The notes under the pieces were generated by a model. That model was not told the DNA's origin. It worked only from the letters and a program-made list of their open reading frames with translations, and did not search any database. Below, one piece after another: positions 45,316 through 55,201 of a DNA stretch of 64,000 nucleotides (positions are counted from its first letter, which is position 1; every line of letters starts with the position of its first letter). The stretch comes from Deltaproteobacteria bacterium (GTDB lineage: Bacteria > Myxococcota_C > UBA6777), in the NCBI GenBank assembly GCA_006226375.1, contig SBHC01000012.1:17835-81834 (forward strand). Reading direction: 5' to 3'. The translations under genes were made by a program, and so were the position numbers.

Positions 45316-46398
45316 TTAGTTGGCAGCTTTGGTGGGCTTGTCTTTGCGGTGAATCTTGACTCGCCAGGTCCGTTTGGTGTCCCAGCCTGTGACGTAAACG
45401 TAGGTGTCATCGGGGGCAACGTCGAGTCCAGAGAGACGGTCGGGGAAGCGAATCCGCTCGACTTCCTTGAAGGTCTTGGTGTCCACCACGGAGATGGAGC
45501 GGCCAAAGTAGTTGGCGCTGAACAAGTAGCGTCCGTCTTGGGTGAGGTCAATGGTTTTGGGTCCCGTTCCGACGCGAACCCACTTGCGCGGACGGCCCGT
45601 CTTGGTGCTCAACGCAACGAGAGTCGAAGAACCAAGATAAGAGACATACACCCACTTGCCGTTGGGGTGTACTGCCACATGGCGGGTGAGGTAGCCGCCG
45701 TAGACGAGTTTGCGCTTGAGCTTGAGGGTTTTGGCGTCCAAGAAGGCCAAACCTGCGCCCTTGTGGTGGGAGTTGTCCCCTTTTTTCTTTTGAAATCCGC
45801 CGAAGTTACAGAGGTACAGGACTTTGCCATCCGGTGACATCGCCATCCCACGGGGTCGGTTCCAGGCTCTTGCTTTCTTGATGATCTTGTCGGTCTTTAC
45901 GCTGACTGCTGCCATGTAGCCATGTGGCCACCACCAACTGGAGAAATACACCGTTTTTCCATCAGGGCTGACAACGACACCTTTGGGGTAACGGTGTCCT
46001 TTGATTCGAGCGACAATCTTGTTGTTGGAGGTGTCGATCTTCCAGAGACCTGCGCGAGGTCCGTCGTCGGTCACTTTGTCGAAGTTGGTGACGTACACGT
46101 ACTTGCCGTCGGGTGTAAACGAGCCTTCGACGGGAGCGCCGCCGGTGTTCATCGTGTGGCTAGCGCGGAAGGTCTTGAGATCCAATACGGTGATGCTTTT
46201 GCCGCCAAAGTTGGTGACATACGCTTTGGTGTGGTCGGGGGATACCACGATTTGCTTGGGCTGTCTCCCAACGCGAACAACGCCCGCTTTTTCCAGCCGG
46301 AGTTGGCTGTTTTTGGGACGTCGCCAAGCCTCGCCTGGGCTGCTCATGAGAGCAAGTCCTAGCACCACAAAAACAAACGCACCAACACTGATTCTCAT
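45316..46398 (-). CDS. Secreted YVTN-type beta-propeller protein
   Basis: A 360-residue protein with a signal peptide of about 24 residues (cut near G-E-A-W). The mature part has seven repeats of about 43 residues of the V-V-S-P-D-G/H-x-K-x-V/A-Y-V-T-N type (S-P-D-H-T-K-A-Y-V-T-N, T-P-D-G-K-Y-V-Y-V-T-N, S-P-D-G-K-T-V-Y-F-S-S, and so on), which form a propeller often used for binding surface ligands or as part of periplasmic scaffolds. No catalytic motif is apparent. Start is ATG 46398. It sits between the OPT transporter and the sulfatase. Confidence 0.9.
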   Translation of the reverse strand: MRISVGAFVFVVLGLALMSSPGEAWRRPKNSQLRLEKAGVVRVGRQPKQIVVSPDHTKAYVTNFGGKSITVLDLKTFRASHTMNTGGAPVEGSFTPDGKYVYVTNFDKVTDDGPRAGLWKIDTSNNKIVARIKGHRYPKGVVVSPDGKTVYFSSWWWPHGYMAAVSVKTDKIIKKARAWNRPRGMAMSPDGKVLYLCNFGGFQKKKGDNSHHKGAGLAFLDAKTLKLKRKLVYGGYLTRHVAVHPNGKWVYVSYLGSSTLVALSTKTGRPRKWVRVGTGPKTIDLTQDGRYLFSANYFGRSISVVDTKTFKEVERIRFPDRLSGLDVAPDDTYVYVTGWDTKRTWRVKIHRKDKPTKAAN

Positions 46399-46613
46399 TC
46401 AATTCTCCCTACGTGGAGTTGTCTCCCTGAGTGGGGTTGTCCGTTTGAGGGCCCCAAGTTCAACAGATGTGGGTTGAAGATAGAGGCATCTTGGGCTTCG
46501 GTCAAATCTCTCACCCTTCTTTTGAGAGCGATGGCTCGTGAGACGGGTTGCGGTCTGAGGTTCTTTCGCTGCTGTCGGCTTCTTGACCTTACCTCATGGA
46601 AGCGGCAAGCGGG

Positions 46614-48572
46614 CTAGCGTTTCTTTCGCGACGCTGGAGCATGTTCTTCATAGACTCGGTTGACGCGGGCTCTCCACAACATGATATCGGGAAGAATCTT
46701 CTCCAACTGTGCCTTGTAGTTGGGCTGCTCTGCCAAGTTGTTTTGCTCCTGAGGGTCGTTGCTCAAGTTGTACACCTCATTGGGTACACGTTTGTAGTTG
46801 TAAATGTATTTCATCGGTCCCTGAATGTACCCGGCGCAATACCGTTCGTAGGTGCAGCTGATGTGCAGGCGTCGATGTTTGGGGACGGGCTTGAGCAGGC
46901 TGGTTCCTGGGAGCTTGCCACCCTCCAGCTTCATCCCGAGCAGCTCTGCGATCGTGGGGACGATGTCGGTGATCTGTCGAGAGCCCTTGATGGAGCCTCC
47001 TTTGGGAAACAACTTCGGGTTGTAAATCCAGGCCGGGACATGGAGCATCTCTTGCCACATGCCTGTGTCATGTTGGCGTCGGATGTGTTCGCCAAACGAC
47101 TCCCCATGATCAGCCACAATGACAAAGATTGTGTTGTCCAACAGGTTCCGCTTCTTGAACGCCTGGATGAGCTTTTCCAGGAAGCTGTCAAGGTAACGGA
47201 TTGCGTTCAAGTACCGGTACAGATCCCGGTCGCGAATGTGGCTGTATCGCCTCATCGGGAACCCTTTGGGCAGGGTGTATTCAAAGTGAGTGACAAGGGT
47301 CAGATAGCTGAGGAGAAAGGGTTTCTTCTCTTTCACAGAGCGGTCCACCCAGTCCAGGCTTGGCTTGAGTACGATGTTGTCCTCGTATCCGTACGAGTTG
47401 ATGCGTTGGTAGCCCTTGCGGTCAAGCGACTCCAGCCCTACAGCTTTGTCAAAGCCGAGGTTGTCCATGAGCTGGGTGAAGTGTTCAAACTTCATCGTGG
47501 CGGGCTGAAAAAAGGCTGTGTTGTAGCCCTGTTTCTTGAGCAGGGTGGGCAGGCAACGTCCTGGCAATCCTTTGGGCTTGGACTCATCGATCAACATCGT
47601 CACCTTGGGAAAGTACCCACAATGCAACGCCACCATCGATTTGGAGGTGTGCGGCACGACAGGATACATCGCCTCCACCTGTAGAGCCTGTTTTGCAAGC
47701 TTCGCAAGAAACGGTGACGTCTGGATGCTTGGGTTGTAGGGCGTGACGGACCGGCTCCGTACCGACTCCAAGGCTACAAACACTACGTTCATCTTGCGCG
47801 AGGAGGCGTCGGACTTGAGACGCAGTTTCCGGGCGTCGAACAGCAGCGGCATGGAGGTCGCTTTCTTCTGCGCTGTCTTCTCCTCGGGGAAAGCCGGAGC
47901 GATCAGGCTGTAAAGGAACATGTGGGTGAAGAAGCCAAAGGTGAGGGGGCGGAGCTGTCCAGCGTCAGCCTTACTTGTCACAGGAATCATGGTCACAAGC
48001 AGAACCGCAAGAAGCCCAATCCACACCGCTTTCATCCGAGCCGACACTCGTGAAACAGGTCTCGAACCTCGCAGCCATCGACGCAAAGGAGGAATCAGCT
48101 TAAGGATGTCCGGCAAGAGGTTGACCATCAAAGGTAACAACAGGAGCGGGAGCCGAATCAGCGTGATCTGGTTGAGGATGAGTGTTCCAATGGTGTCGCG
48201 TTGGGTGAAAATGTAGCCCAGCAAATGGGAGTCGATGATGGAACCTGACACCAAAAAGTAACCTTGCTCCAGGCCTACCAACAGCAGCGCCACAAAGGCC
48301 AAAACATGGGCCGTGACGACCCCCAACATGCGGAGAAGTCCCTTGCTTCGTTCGAGCCAAAAGAGGAAGAGCAGTGAGGTGAGAAGCATCCAAAAGATAT
48401 CATACTGGACCACCATCGCTGCGGTTTGTACCGTGATTCCGTTTTGAATGAAGTAGGCTTTGAACAGTTTGCAAGCAAACAACAGCAGGGATAGGGGTGC
48501 AAACAGAACAACGATGCGGAACAGAACAGGGCGCGAAACATAGAACCAGGAAGAAGAAGAATCGGTTGACAT
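46614..48572 (-). CDS. LtaS-like membrane sulfatase (phosphoglycerol transferase type)
   Basis: A 652-residue protein with five membrane helices (within about 10-235) and an external sulfatase-superfamily domain (about 255-640). The catalytic site looks like the LtaS/OpgB type: an acidic metal ligand in V-A-L-E-S (near 267), a Thr nucleophile in V-P-H-T-S-K-S (near 305) and A-D-H-G-E-S-F-G-E-H (near 484). No Cys/Ser-x-Pro-x-Arg sulfatase signature is present, so it is more likely a phosphoglycerol or phosphoethanolamine transferase than a true sulfatase. ATG 48572 begins a normal N-terminus; the frame extends to 48776 without a signal. Acceptor unknown. Confidence 0.87.
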   Translation of the reverse strand: MSTDSSSSWFYVSRPVLFRIVVLFAPLSLLLFACKLFKAYFIQNGITVQTAAMVVQYDIFWMLLTSLLFLFWLERSKGLLRMLGVVTAHVLAFVALLLVGLEQGYFLVSGSIIDSHLLGYIFTQRDTIGTLILNQITLIRLPLLLLPLMVNLLPDILKLIPPLRRWLRGSRPVSRVSARMKAVWIGLLAVLLVTMIPVTSKADAGQLRPLTFGFFTHMFLYSLIAPAFPEEKTAQKKATSMPLLFDARKLRLKSDASSRKMNVVFVALESVRSRSVTPYNPSIQTSPFLAKLAKQALQVEAMYPVVPHTSKSMVALHCGYFPKVTMLIDESKPKGLPGRCLPTLLKKQGYNTAFFQPATMKFEHFTQLMDNLGFDKAVGLESLDRKGYQRINSYGYEDNIVLKPSLDWVDRSVKEKKPFLLSYLTLVTHFEYTLPKGFPMRRYSHIRDRDLYRYLNAIRYLDSFLEKLIQAFKKRNLLDNTIFVIVADHGESFGEHIRRQHDTGMWQEMLHVPAWIYNPKLFPKGGSIKGSRQITDIVPTIAELLGMKLEGGKLPGTSLLKPVPKHRRLHISCTYERYCAGYIQGPMKYIYNYKRVPNEVYNLSNDPQEQNNLAEQPNYKAQLEKILPDIMLWRARVNRVYEEHAPASRKKR

Positions 48573-48990
48573 CGTGGTACAGGGCGTCTCATTGGAGCAA
48601 GGAGTGCCGAAGCCATCCTTGTTGTGTGCATGGGAGAAAGCGCACATTCTAGCGTTTGGTTGGTGATACAGCAAGGATGTGGCTGATCTGGCGCTGTCTA
48701 CGCGGGGGTTGTTTTGAAAGGATGGTCCTTGACAAAATGTCCTCCAAGGCCTTCTATCGAGCCGTATCTGTGTCAAACCGACAAGCTGCTTGGGAAAGTT
48801 TGCTTTTCAAGTGTTTGATTTTACGCTTGATGTTGGATTGCTTTGTGATGGGTGTGGTTTTTGCTTGGTGTATTAACTCAGGCAACGTGTACCTTGGACA
48901 GTCTGTTCTTGGTGTGGGTTCTGCACTGTCCATCAACGCAGATCGTTTCTTTGGTTACGACAAGGAATCAACATAGATAGGGTTTTCCGA
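48573..48990. other. Divergent intergenic region, sulfatase / gspD
   Basis: About 420 bp. TTGACA at 48729-48734 is a perfect -35 hexamer for a plus-strand promoter towards gspD, but at 17 bp spacing the -10 is only TTCTAT, so the call is weak. An open frame from 48656 to 48976 has odd composition and no ribosome site, and I do not take it as a gene. Confidence 0.35.
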
Positions 48991-51192
48991 ATGAAGTGGA
49001 ACAAGAGTATCGCAACAATCTTGTGGCGTGGTGGTTGGGTGCTGGCATTGGGGGTGTTGGCTCTTGGCCTTCTCCCTGCTTCGACGGCACATGCGCAGAA
49101 CACCACGATTCGAGGTTCTGGTTCCAAGAGGAAGCCTTGTCGTCCACAGTGGAGAAAGCGGTTTAAGCCCGACTTCCGGGACCAAAAGCTGCTGGCTATG
49201 GTGAAAGCCATCGCCAAGTTGACTTGTTACAATTACATCGTCAGCAGCAAGCTGCGTTCCCAAAAAATCACGATCATCTCTGAGAAGAAGGTGAGCCTTG
49301 CAGACTACTACCGTGCGTTTGTTACGGCGCTGTCGGCGAGTAGCATCACGATGGTTCGTGTGGGTAAGTTTCGCAAGTTGATTTACGCGAGAACCGGTGC
49401 GCAACAATCCATTCCCACATACACACGAGGACGTTTTCGCCACCCCAAGCGCGATGAGTTGGTCACCTACCTGCTGCGGATTAAATTCATTGACGTGTAC
49501 AAAATGGTGAACATCCTTAACCAACTATCTCCCTCTGTTGGCCGTCGCTTGGTGTTTCGCCAGAGCGGCGTGATTGTCCTGGTGGATTACGCTTCCAATA
49601 TCTACCGGTTGCTGCGGATTGTGCGGGCTTTGGATGTTCCGGAAGCCGAAGAGCGCGACCGCATGTTTCTGGTGCAGGTGGAGAACGGTCAGGCCCAAGA
49701 GATTGTTCAGAGGGTTCAGTCGATCTTCCAAATCATGAACCTCAACAGAGCGCGGGCGCAGCGACTTCGCGGACAGCCTGTCGATGAAGCCCACCGCTTG
49801 TCCAAGATTCTCGCCGACGAGCGCACCAACAGGATCATTCTGGTTTGCAGCAACAAAGCGTACTTGAACGCAGTGCGTTTGATTCGAAAGCTGGACCAGC
49901 CCCTCGTTGATGGTGGCCGGATCCGTGTGGTCCGGTTGCGGTACGCCAAAGCCGAAGAGATATCCCAGACCCTGTCCCAACTTGCCCGAGGTGGTGGAAC
50001 CGTACGACGACGCCGTCGAACCAAAGGAGCTTCGGCTGCACAGGCTGCCGACTTGTTCCGGGGTGAAGTCCGAATCACAGCTGACAAAAGCACCAACTCG
50101 TTGGTAATTGTCTCAAACCAGCGCGACTTTGAGAGCTTGATGCGGGTGATTAACCGGCTGGATGTACGTCGCAAGCAGATCTTTGTAGAGACGGTTATTC
50201 TTGAGGTCAGCTTGGACAAAACCCGCGACATGGGTGCGGCTTTTCACGGCGGCGCGATCACCGGCGGAACCGCTACCAACCCCGACATTGCTTTGTTTGG
50301 GACGCAACTCGCCGGCCTGAACAGTTTGGTGCTTGACCCAGCCTCTCTCACAGGTTTGGCCTTGGGTCTTCGTGGACCGGACATTCCCAACTCATCCAGC
50401 CTGCTGGGAACGGCAGGAACAGGTGTCTCTGTCGGGATTCCCTCGTTTGGTGTGGTTCTTCGTGCGATTCAAACCAACAACGACGTGGATATCATCTCGA
50501 CCCCACACATTCTTACGGCTGCCAACGAAGAAGCTTCCATCCAAGTGGGTCAGAACGTACCTTTCATTGCAGGTACCAGCTTTGCGGCGGCGGGTCTTGG
50601 AGCCGCTTTTCCCGTTCGAAACATCCAGCGTCAAGATGTCGCTCTCAACATGAAGATCAAGCCGCAAATTAACGCAGGCGACCGGATTAAGATGGAGCTG
50701 GACCTCGAAATTACCGAGATTGCAGCACAAGACCCGGAGCTTGGACCAACCACGACCAAGCGAAAGGTCAAAACCGTCGTACGGATCAAAGACAACCAAA
50801 CGGTAGTGTTGGGTGGTTTGATGCGTGACCGGGTGTCAGAGGGCGTCTCCAAGGTTCCATTCCTGGGAGACATTCCCTTGATTGGGGCGCTGTTCCGTGT
50901 GAAGAACCGTCGGGTTGAAAAGCGGAACCTGCTGATTTTTATGACCCCCCACATTGTCATGACGCCCGCTGATTTTCGTCGAATCTTCCGAAAGAAGATG
51001 AAGGAGCGCAAGAAGTTCCTCCGTGCGTTCTATACCTACCGACGCAACAAGATTGAGCAGAAGCTCAAGCAAAAGCACAAGCGCTCGCGCCATGGACTGA
51101 TTGACCGCCTGCTTCACAGCAAGGCATTCAACACCAAGCAACCCACACAACCTGCCAAGGGAAAGGTCGCACAGGATCAGGATGTACCTTAG
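48991..51192 (+). CDS. gspD: Type II secretion secretin GspD
   Basis: A 733-residue outer-membrane channel of the type II secretion system. Signal peptide with A-H-A then Q-N (about residues 35-37). N0-N3 periplasmic domains follow (about 45-395; S-T-N-S-L-V-I-V-S-N near 367 is the N-domain pattern), then the secretin core (about 400-670) with V-P-F-L-G-D-I-P-L-I-G-A-L-F (621-634), the family signature. The last 70 residues are very basic (Lys/Arg), longer than usual. No other gsp gene is within the window, so it is either a separated member of a system encoded elsewhere or part of a scattered set. The stop is 13 bp from a convergent gene. Confidence 0.95.
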   Translation: MKWNKSIATILWRGGWVLALGVLALGLLPASTAHAQNTTIRGSGSKRKPCRPQWRKRFKPDFRDQKLLAMVKAIAKLTCYNYIVSSKLRSQKITIISEKKVSLADYYRAFVTALSASSITMVRVGKFRKLIYARTGAQQSIPTYTRGRFRHPKRDELVTYLLRIKFIDVYKMVNILNQLSPSVGRRLVFRQSGVIVLVDYASNIYRLLRIVRALDVPEAEERDRMFLVQVENGQAQEIVQRVQSIFQIMNLNRARAQRLRGQPVDEAHRLSKILADERTNRIILVCSNKAYLNAVRLIRKLDQPLVDGGRIRVVRLRYAKAEEISQTLSQLARGGGTVRRRRRTKGASAAQAADLFRGEVRITADKSTNSLVIVSNQRDFESLMRVINRLDVRRKQIFVETVILEVSLDKTRDMGAAFHGGAITGGTATNPDIALFGTQLAGLNSLVLDPASLTGLALGLRGPDIPNSSSLLGTAGTGVSVGIPSFGVVLRAIQTNNDVDIISTPHILTAANEEASIQVGQNVPFIAGTSFAAAGLGAAFPVRNIQRQDVALNMKIKPQINAGDRIKMELDLEITEIAAQDPELGPTTTKRKVKTVVRIKDNQTVVLGGLMRDRVSEGVSKVPFLGDIPLIGALFRVKNRRVEKRNLLIFMTPHIVMTPADFRRIFRKKMKERKKFLRAFYTYRRNKIEQKLKQKHKRSRHGLIDRLLHSKAFNTKQPTQPAKGKVAQDQDVP

Positions 51193-51205
51193 GCTGGGGT
51201 GGCTC

Positions 51206-54200
51206 TTAGAATTTGGGGATCTTGAGAAGGAAGGGTTTGTAAGTGCCGATAGGTGAACTCAGCGTTTGGTTGTTGTAGGTGAATTTGTTGTCAAAGTCCC
51301 CTGAGATATACAAGAATCCTTGGGATAGGTTGGCTGCTTTGAAATCAATTTCTCCTGTTCCAACCAAGTGGACGCTGTCTAGGTATTTTCCTGATAAGTC
51401 AAAGCTAGAGATTAAGAGGCTTGGCATAGAACTTGAGTATTTGCTGGTACCAAAACTCACAGTTCCTCCAAGATGGGTGACTGTATAGAGCTTTCCGTTT
51501 GAAGAATCAAACAATAATTTGTATGGAAAAAACAATGTTCCTGTATGAGTAAATATGTAATGCCAAAGCGACTTTCCATTTGGTGCTATTTTGAATAACG
51601 CCAACGATGAAGTAGAACTCTTTCCGGGAATCCTCGTACGGACCTGTTTTTCTAAAATGAGGGCATCCAGATAGCCTACCATCGCGTAGATGTTTTCTTG
51701 AGCATCAAAAACAGGGTTGCTTTCTCCCGAATCATTCTCATTGAGCATCTGTGCCCATTGTACAAGAGAAGATGCTGATAGCTTTGCTATGAATTTTGAA
51801 GGGGTACTTTGTTTCGTTGTAAGTTTATACGTTCCTAATGTTAGCGTATTTGAGAAAGTTCCCCACTGGTATATATGTGGACTCTTTAGGGCAACTTTTA
51901 GTGTGCTCATAGAGTATGATGTATTGCTTTTTAGTGACATTACATCTGTATGGAGCCCTGATGATGAAAGCTTATTTACAAAAGCGTTTTGGTTAAGGCT
52001 GTTACACTGAAGTTGGCTAGTTCCAAAGTTTATTAGCGTTCCATCACAAATACCAGCAATCAAAATTTCATTAGAGCCAACAGAGATGGAATGCAATGAT
52101 ACAGTATCATTTGAACTTGCTGTTGGAGGTGGTGAGTTCCAAATTATTTGCCCTTGTGGACTTAACTTGATCACTGTATAGGAAATTCGCATTTTTGTAG
52201 TGATTGTTTGATTCTGAACCTGGATAGTTCCAGAAAACTCAACAGCAACAATGAGGAAATTTTGGCTATCTATATACATATCTCTAATAATTGGTAAATC
52301 TGAGCTCAATGCAGTAAGCACCCATTGGACTTTTCCTGCTTGTGACTCCTTCATCACAAAAAAGTATCGATCTGTCGGTTTTCCTGGCGTTGTGGGATAA
52401 GTTGTGCCATTGATGACTATTTTCTCTTTGAAAGTACCTGCGATGTAGAGGTTACCACTGGAGTCTCTCTTTACTTGAGAAAGCTCAACTTCTGTTCCTG
52501 GGAAGGTTCGTAAGGAACTGCATACCCCTTCGTCTACTTGTCCGTCGCAGTTGTTGTCCTTCTTGTCACAAACTTCCTGGGCTACTTTCTGTGCCACTCC
52601 CTGGTAGACTTGTCCTTGGGCAAGTTGGGTGACAACACAAACTCCACCACAGCATCCTTCGTTGACTTTGCAGGTTGTTCCGCAGCTTCCGCAGTGTTGG
52701 TTGCTTAAGGTTGTGTCCACACAGGCGCCGTTGCAGCAGACTTCTCCCGTTTGGCAGTGAATGCCACAGGCACCACAGCTTTTGGCGTCGGTTTGCATGT
52801 TGGTGCAGCGACCATAACAGCAAGTTTCTCCTTGCTGGCAAGTCACTCCGCAACCTCCGCAGTGTTGGGTGTCTTGGAGAATGTTCTTGCATGTCCCCTG
52901 GCAACAAAACTCACCTGCTTTGCAAGCCACACCACAGGCCCCACAATGGGTTTGGCTGGTTTTCAGTTGGACACAGGCGTCGTTACAGCACGTGTAGGGG
53001 GAAGGGCAACAGGTCTTGCCACATGTGTTTTGGGCAGAGGTGCAACGCTGGCAAGCCCCCTTCACGCAGGATTCTTCTGCTGCACAAGCTTTGTTGCAAG
53101 CACCACAATGCCGAGGGTCGGTGTCGTTGCTGACGCAGCGGTCACCGCATAACGTTTGGTTGGGAGGGCATTGGCACTTCCCTTGGACACATTGCTGAAA
53201 GAGCTTACAGGTGGTTTCGCAGGACCCGCAGTTTTGTGGGTGGGTCTGTAAGTTCACACATTGGCTGCTGCATTCAACTTGTCCTTGAGGACAAATCCGT
53301 TCGCACGTTCCTCTGTTGCAGGTGAAGCCGGCACTGCAAGCCTTGTTGCAAGCGCCACAGTGGCGGCTGTCGTTTTGGGTGTCCACACAAGCTCCGCCAC
53401 ACAACGTTGTACTGTTGGGGCAGGTGCAGGTGCCTTTCTCACAAACTTGAGAAGCAGGGCAGGACTTGTTGCAAGCGCCACAGTGACGGCGGTCAGTTTG
53501 TCGGTTGACGCACAAGTCTCCACAACGATCGGGAGCTTGGTCGGTGCAACTTCGGACGCACTGGCCCTGGCTGCAACGAGAACCTTGAGGGCAGCGGCGG
53601 TTGCAAGCGCTGCAGTGAATGGCGTTGGTTTTGAGGTTGACACATCGACCGTTGCAAAGGGTTTGGTCTTTGGGACAGGTGCATTGTTTGTTTTCACAAG
53701 ACAGTCCGGGTGCGCAGGATTGGTTGCACGACCCACAGTGTAGCGTGTTGGTTTCAAGGGCAACGCACCCTCCGTTGCAGACTGTCGGCGTCGGCTTGGG
53801 GCAAACTTTAACGCAGGCTCCTTTGGCGCAGAACTCTCCAGGAGGACAGGATTTGTTGCAGGCTCCGCAATGCAGACCGTTGGCATTGAGTTGGATGCAT
53901 TGACCGTTGCATTCCATGGTGCCTTGGGGACAAGCACAGGCTCCTTGGATGCAGTGTTTTCCTCCCAGGCAGCGTGTCCCGCAGGCTCCGCAGTGAAGCC
54001 TATCTGATTTGAGATCGGTGCACCCTCCAAAACAAACGGTAGGTGTGACTGCCGGGCATGACACCTGGCATGTCGCCTGGCTGCATCGTTGGCCTTTGCT
54101 GCACGAACGATTGCAGACTCTACAATGCCGATGATCGTTCTCCAGGTCGACGCAAGTGCCGTTGCATTTCGAGAGGCCGGGAGGACAGAGACATTGGCCC

Positions 54201-54952
54201 TTTACGCATGCTGTACCCAAAGGGCATTCGTTGCCGCAACGTCCGCAGTGAAGGACGTCTTCCTGAGTGTTAATGCATCCTCCAAAGCAGACGGTGGGTG
54301 TGGACGTTGGACACTGGGTGATGCAGTTCCCCCGATGACAAACCTGACCTTGGCCACAGGACTTGTTGCATTGTCCACAATGTTGGTTGTGGCTGGCAAA
54401 GGACATACAACGACCCTGGCAGGACTGTGTGCCAGGAGGACATTGGCAGGTGCCAGAGAGGCATCGTGTTCCCTCCTTGCAAGGCTGATTGCAGGCTCCA
54501 CAGTGGAGAACGCTGGAGGAGGTTTGAAAGCATCCACCGCTGCAAACGGTCGGTGTGGCTTCGGGGCAGAGCGAGCGACAGGTTCCATCCACACAGCGAG
54601 TGTTGTTGGGGCAGGTTCGTCCACACTGTCCGCAATGTTGCGGGTGGGTTTGGGTGTCCGTGCAGGCCCCATCGCAGAGGGTTTCTTCCTGGGGACAAAT
54701 GCATCGGCCAAGGATGCAACGTGTTCCGCTTTGGCAGGCGTTTCCACACCGGCCGCAGTGTTGTTCACTTTGCAAGGTGTTGGTGCAGGCGTTGTCACAA
54801 AGAGAGAGGGGAGGGCGGCATTGGCATTGGCCGGAGAGGCATCGTTGGAGGCTGGTGCACTGGTCGTCTGTCTCGCAGACAGAGCCATCCTGGCAGGACA
54901 GGCTGAGGACAGCCGCTACAACGAAGAGGAGCCACAATCGTTTTCGTACCAT
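51206..54952 (-). CDS. Cys-repeat lipoprotein with C-terminal beta-propeller-like domain
   Basis: A 1248-residue protein with a signal ending S-L-S-C (Cys20). Residues about 25-800 hold 18 units of [H/N/S]-C-G-x-C-[G/N]-x2-C, as in the protein at 19866-22952, and then C-D-K-K-D-N-N-C-D-G-Q-V-D-E, a MopE-like motif (about 815-830). The last 415 residues are a beta-rich domain with repeated F-x-x-x-I-x-x-x-N-G-T-T-Y / A-G-T-F-K-E/S motifs, like secreted SBBP-type propellers. The coding DNA for this last part is much poorer in G+C than the Cys part (by eye about 37 versus 52 percent in two 120-base samples), suggesting a chimeric origin. Function unknown; surface role likely. Confidence 0.88.
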   Translation of the reverse strand: MVRKRLWLLFVVAAVLSLSCQDGSVCETDDQCTSLQRCLSGQCQCRPPLSLCDNACTNTLQSEQHCGRCGNACQSGTRCILGRCICPQEETLCDGACTDTQTHPQHCGQCGRTCPNNTRCVDGTCRSLCPEATPTVCSGGCFQTSSSVLHCGACNQPCKEGTRCLSGTCQCPPGTQSCQGRCMSFASHNQHCGQCNKSCGQGQVCHRGNCITQCPTSTPTVCFGGCINTQEDVLHCGRCGNECPLGTACVKGQCLCPPGLSKCNGTCVDLENDHRHCRVCNRSCSKGQRCSQATCQVSCPAVTPTVCFGGCTDLKSDRLHCGACGTRCLGGKHCIQGACACPQGTMECNGQCIQLNANGLHCGACNKSCPPGEFCAKGACVKVCPKPTPTVCNGGCVALETNTLHCGSCNQSCAPGLSCENKQCTCPKDQTLCNGRCVNLKTNAIHCSACNRRCPQGSRCSQGQCVRSCTDQAPDRCGDLCVNRQTDRRHCGACNKSCPASQVCEKGTCTCPNSTTLCGGACVDTQNDSRHCGACNKACSAGFTCNRGTCERICPQGQVECSSQCVNLQTHPQNCGSCETTCKLFQQCVQGKCQCPPNQTLCGDRCVSNDTDPRHCGACNKACAAEESCVKGACQRCTSAQNTCGKTCCPSPYTCCNDACVQLKTSQTHCGACGVACKAGEFCCQGTCKNILQDTQHCGGCGVTCQQGETCCYGRCTNMQTDAKSCGACGIHCQTGEVCCNGACVDTTLSNQHCGSCGTTCKVNEGCCGGVCVVTQLAQGQVYQGVAQKVAQEVCDKKDNNCDGQVDEGVCSSLRTFPGTEVELSQVKRDSSGNLYIAGTFKEKIVINGTTYPTTPGKPTDRYFFVMKESQAGKVQWVLTALSSDLPIIRDMYIDSQNFLIVAVEFSGTIQVQNQTITTKMRISYTVIKLSPQGQIIWNSPPPTASSNDTVSLHSISVGSNEILIAGICDGTLINFGTSQLQCNSLNQNAFVNKLSSSGLHTDVMSLKSNTSYSMSTLKVALKSPHIYQWGTFSNTLTLGTYKLTTKQSTPSKFIAKLSASSLVQWAQMLNENDSGESNPVFDAQENIYAMVGYLDALILEKQVRTRIPGKSSTSSLALFKIAPNGKSLWHYIFTHTGTLFFPYKLLFDSSNGKLYTVTHLGGTVSFGTSKYSSSMPSLLISSFDLSGKYLDSVHLVGTGEIDFKAANLSQGFLYISGDFDNKFTYNNQTLSSPIGTYKPFLLKIPKF

Positions 54953-55201
54953 TTTTTTGCTCAGTCGGTCTTGAGATTTTTGTTCGCAACACTCGGTGTT
55001 TGTTTCTGTTTCTTTGGACTTGTGATGTGGATAGGAGGAAGCGTATCCTTGGAGAACGTGCTTGTCCTTTGGAAGTCCATTTGTATCAACGGTCGATTGC
55101 TAACACAAGTTGAGAGTTCTTCTCGGATGGCTTGCGCTGAAAGAAGATGAGGTGTTGAGAAAACAAGGGAGGAGGAGAGAGAAGGGTCGTGTGGATGCGA
55201 G

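Noticed and set aside
48656..48976. 106-codon plus-strand frame before gspD
   Set aside because: Odd composition, start inside the opposite gene's leader and no Shine-Dalgarno; not enough to call a gene.
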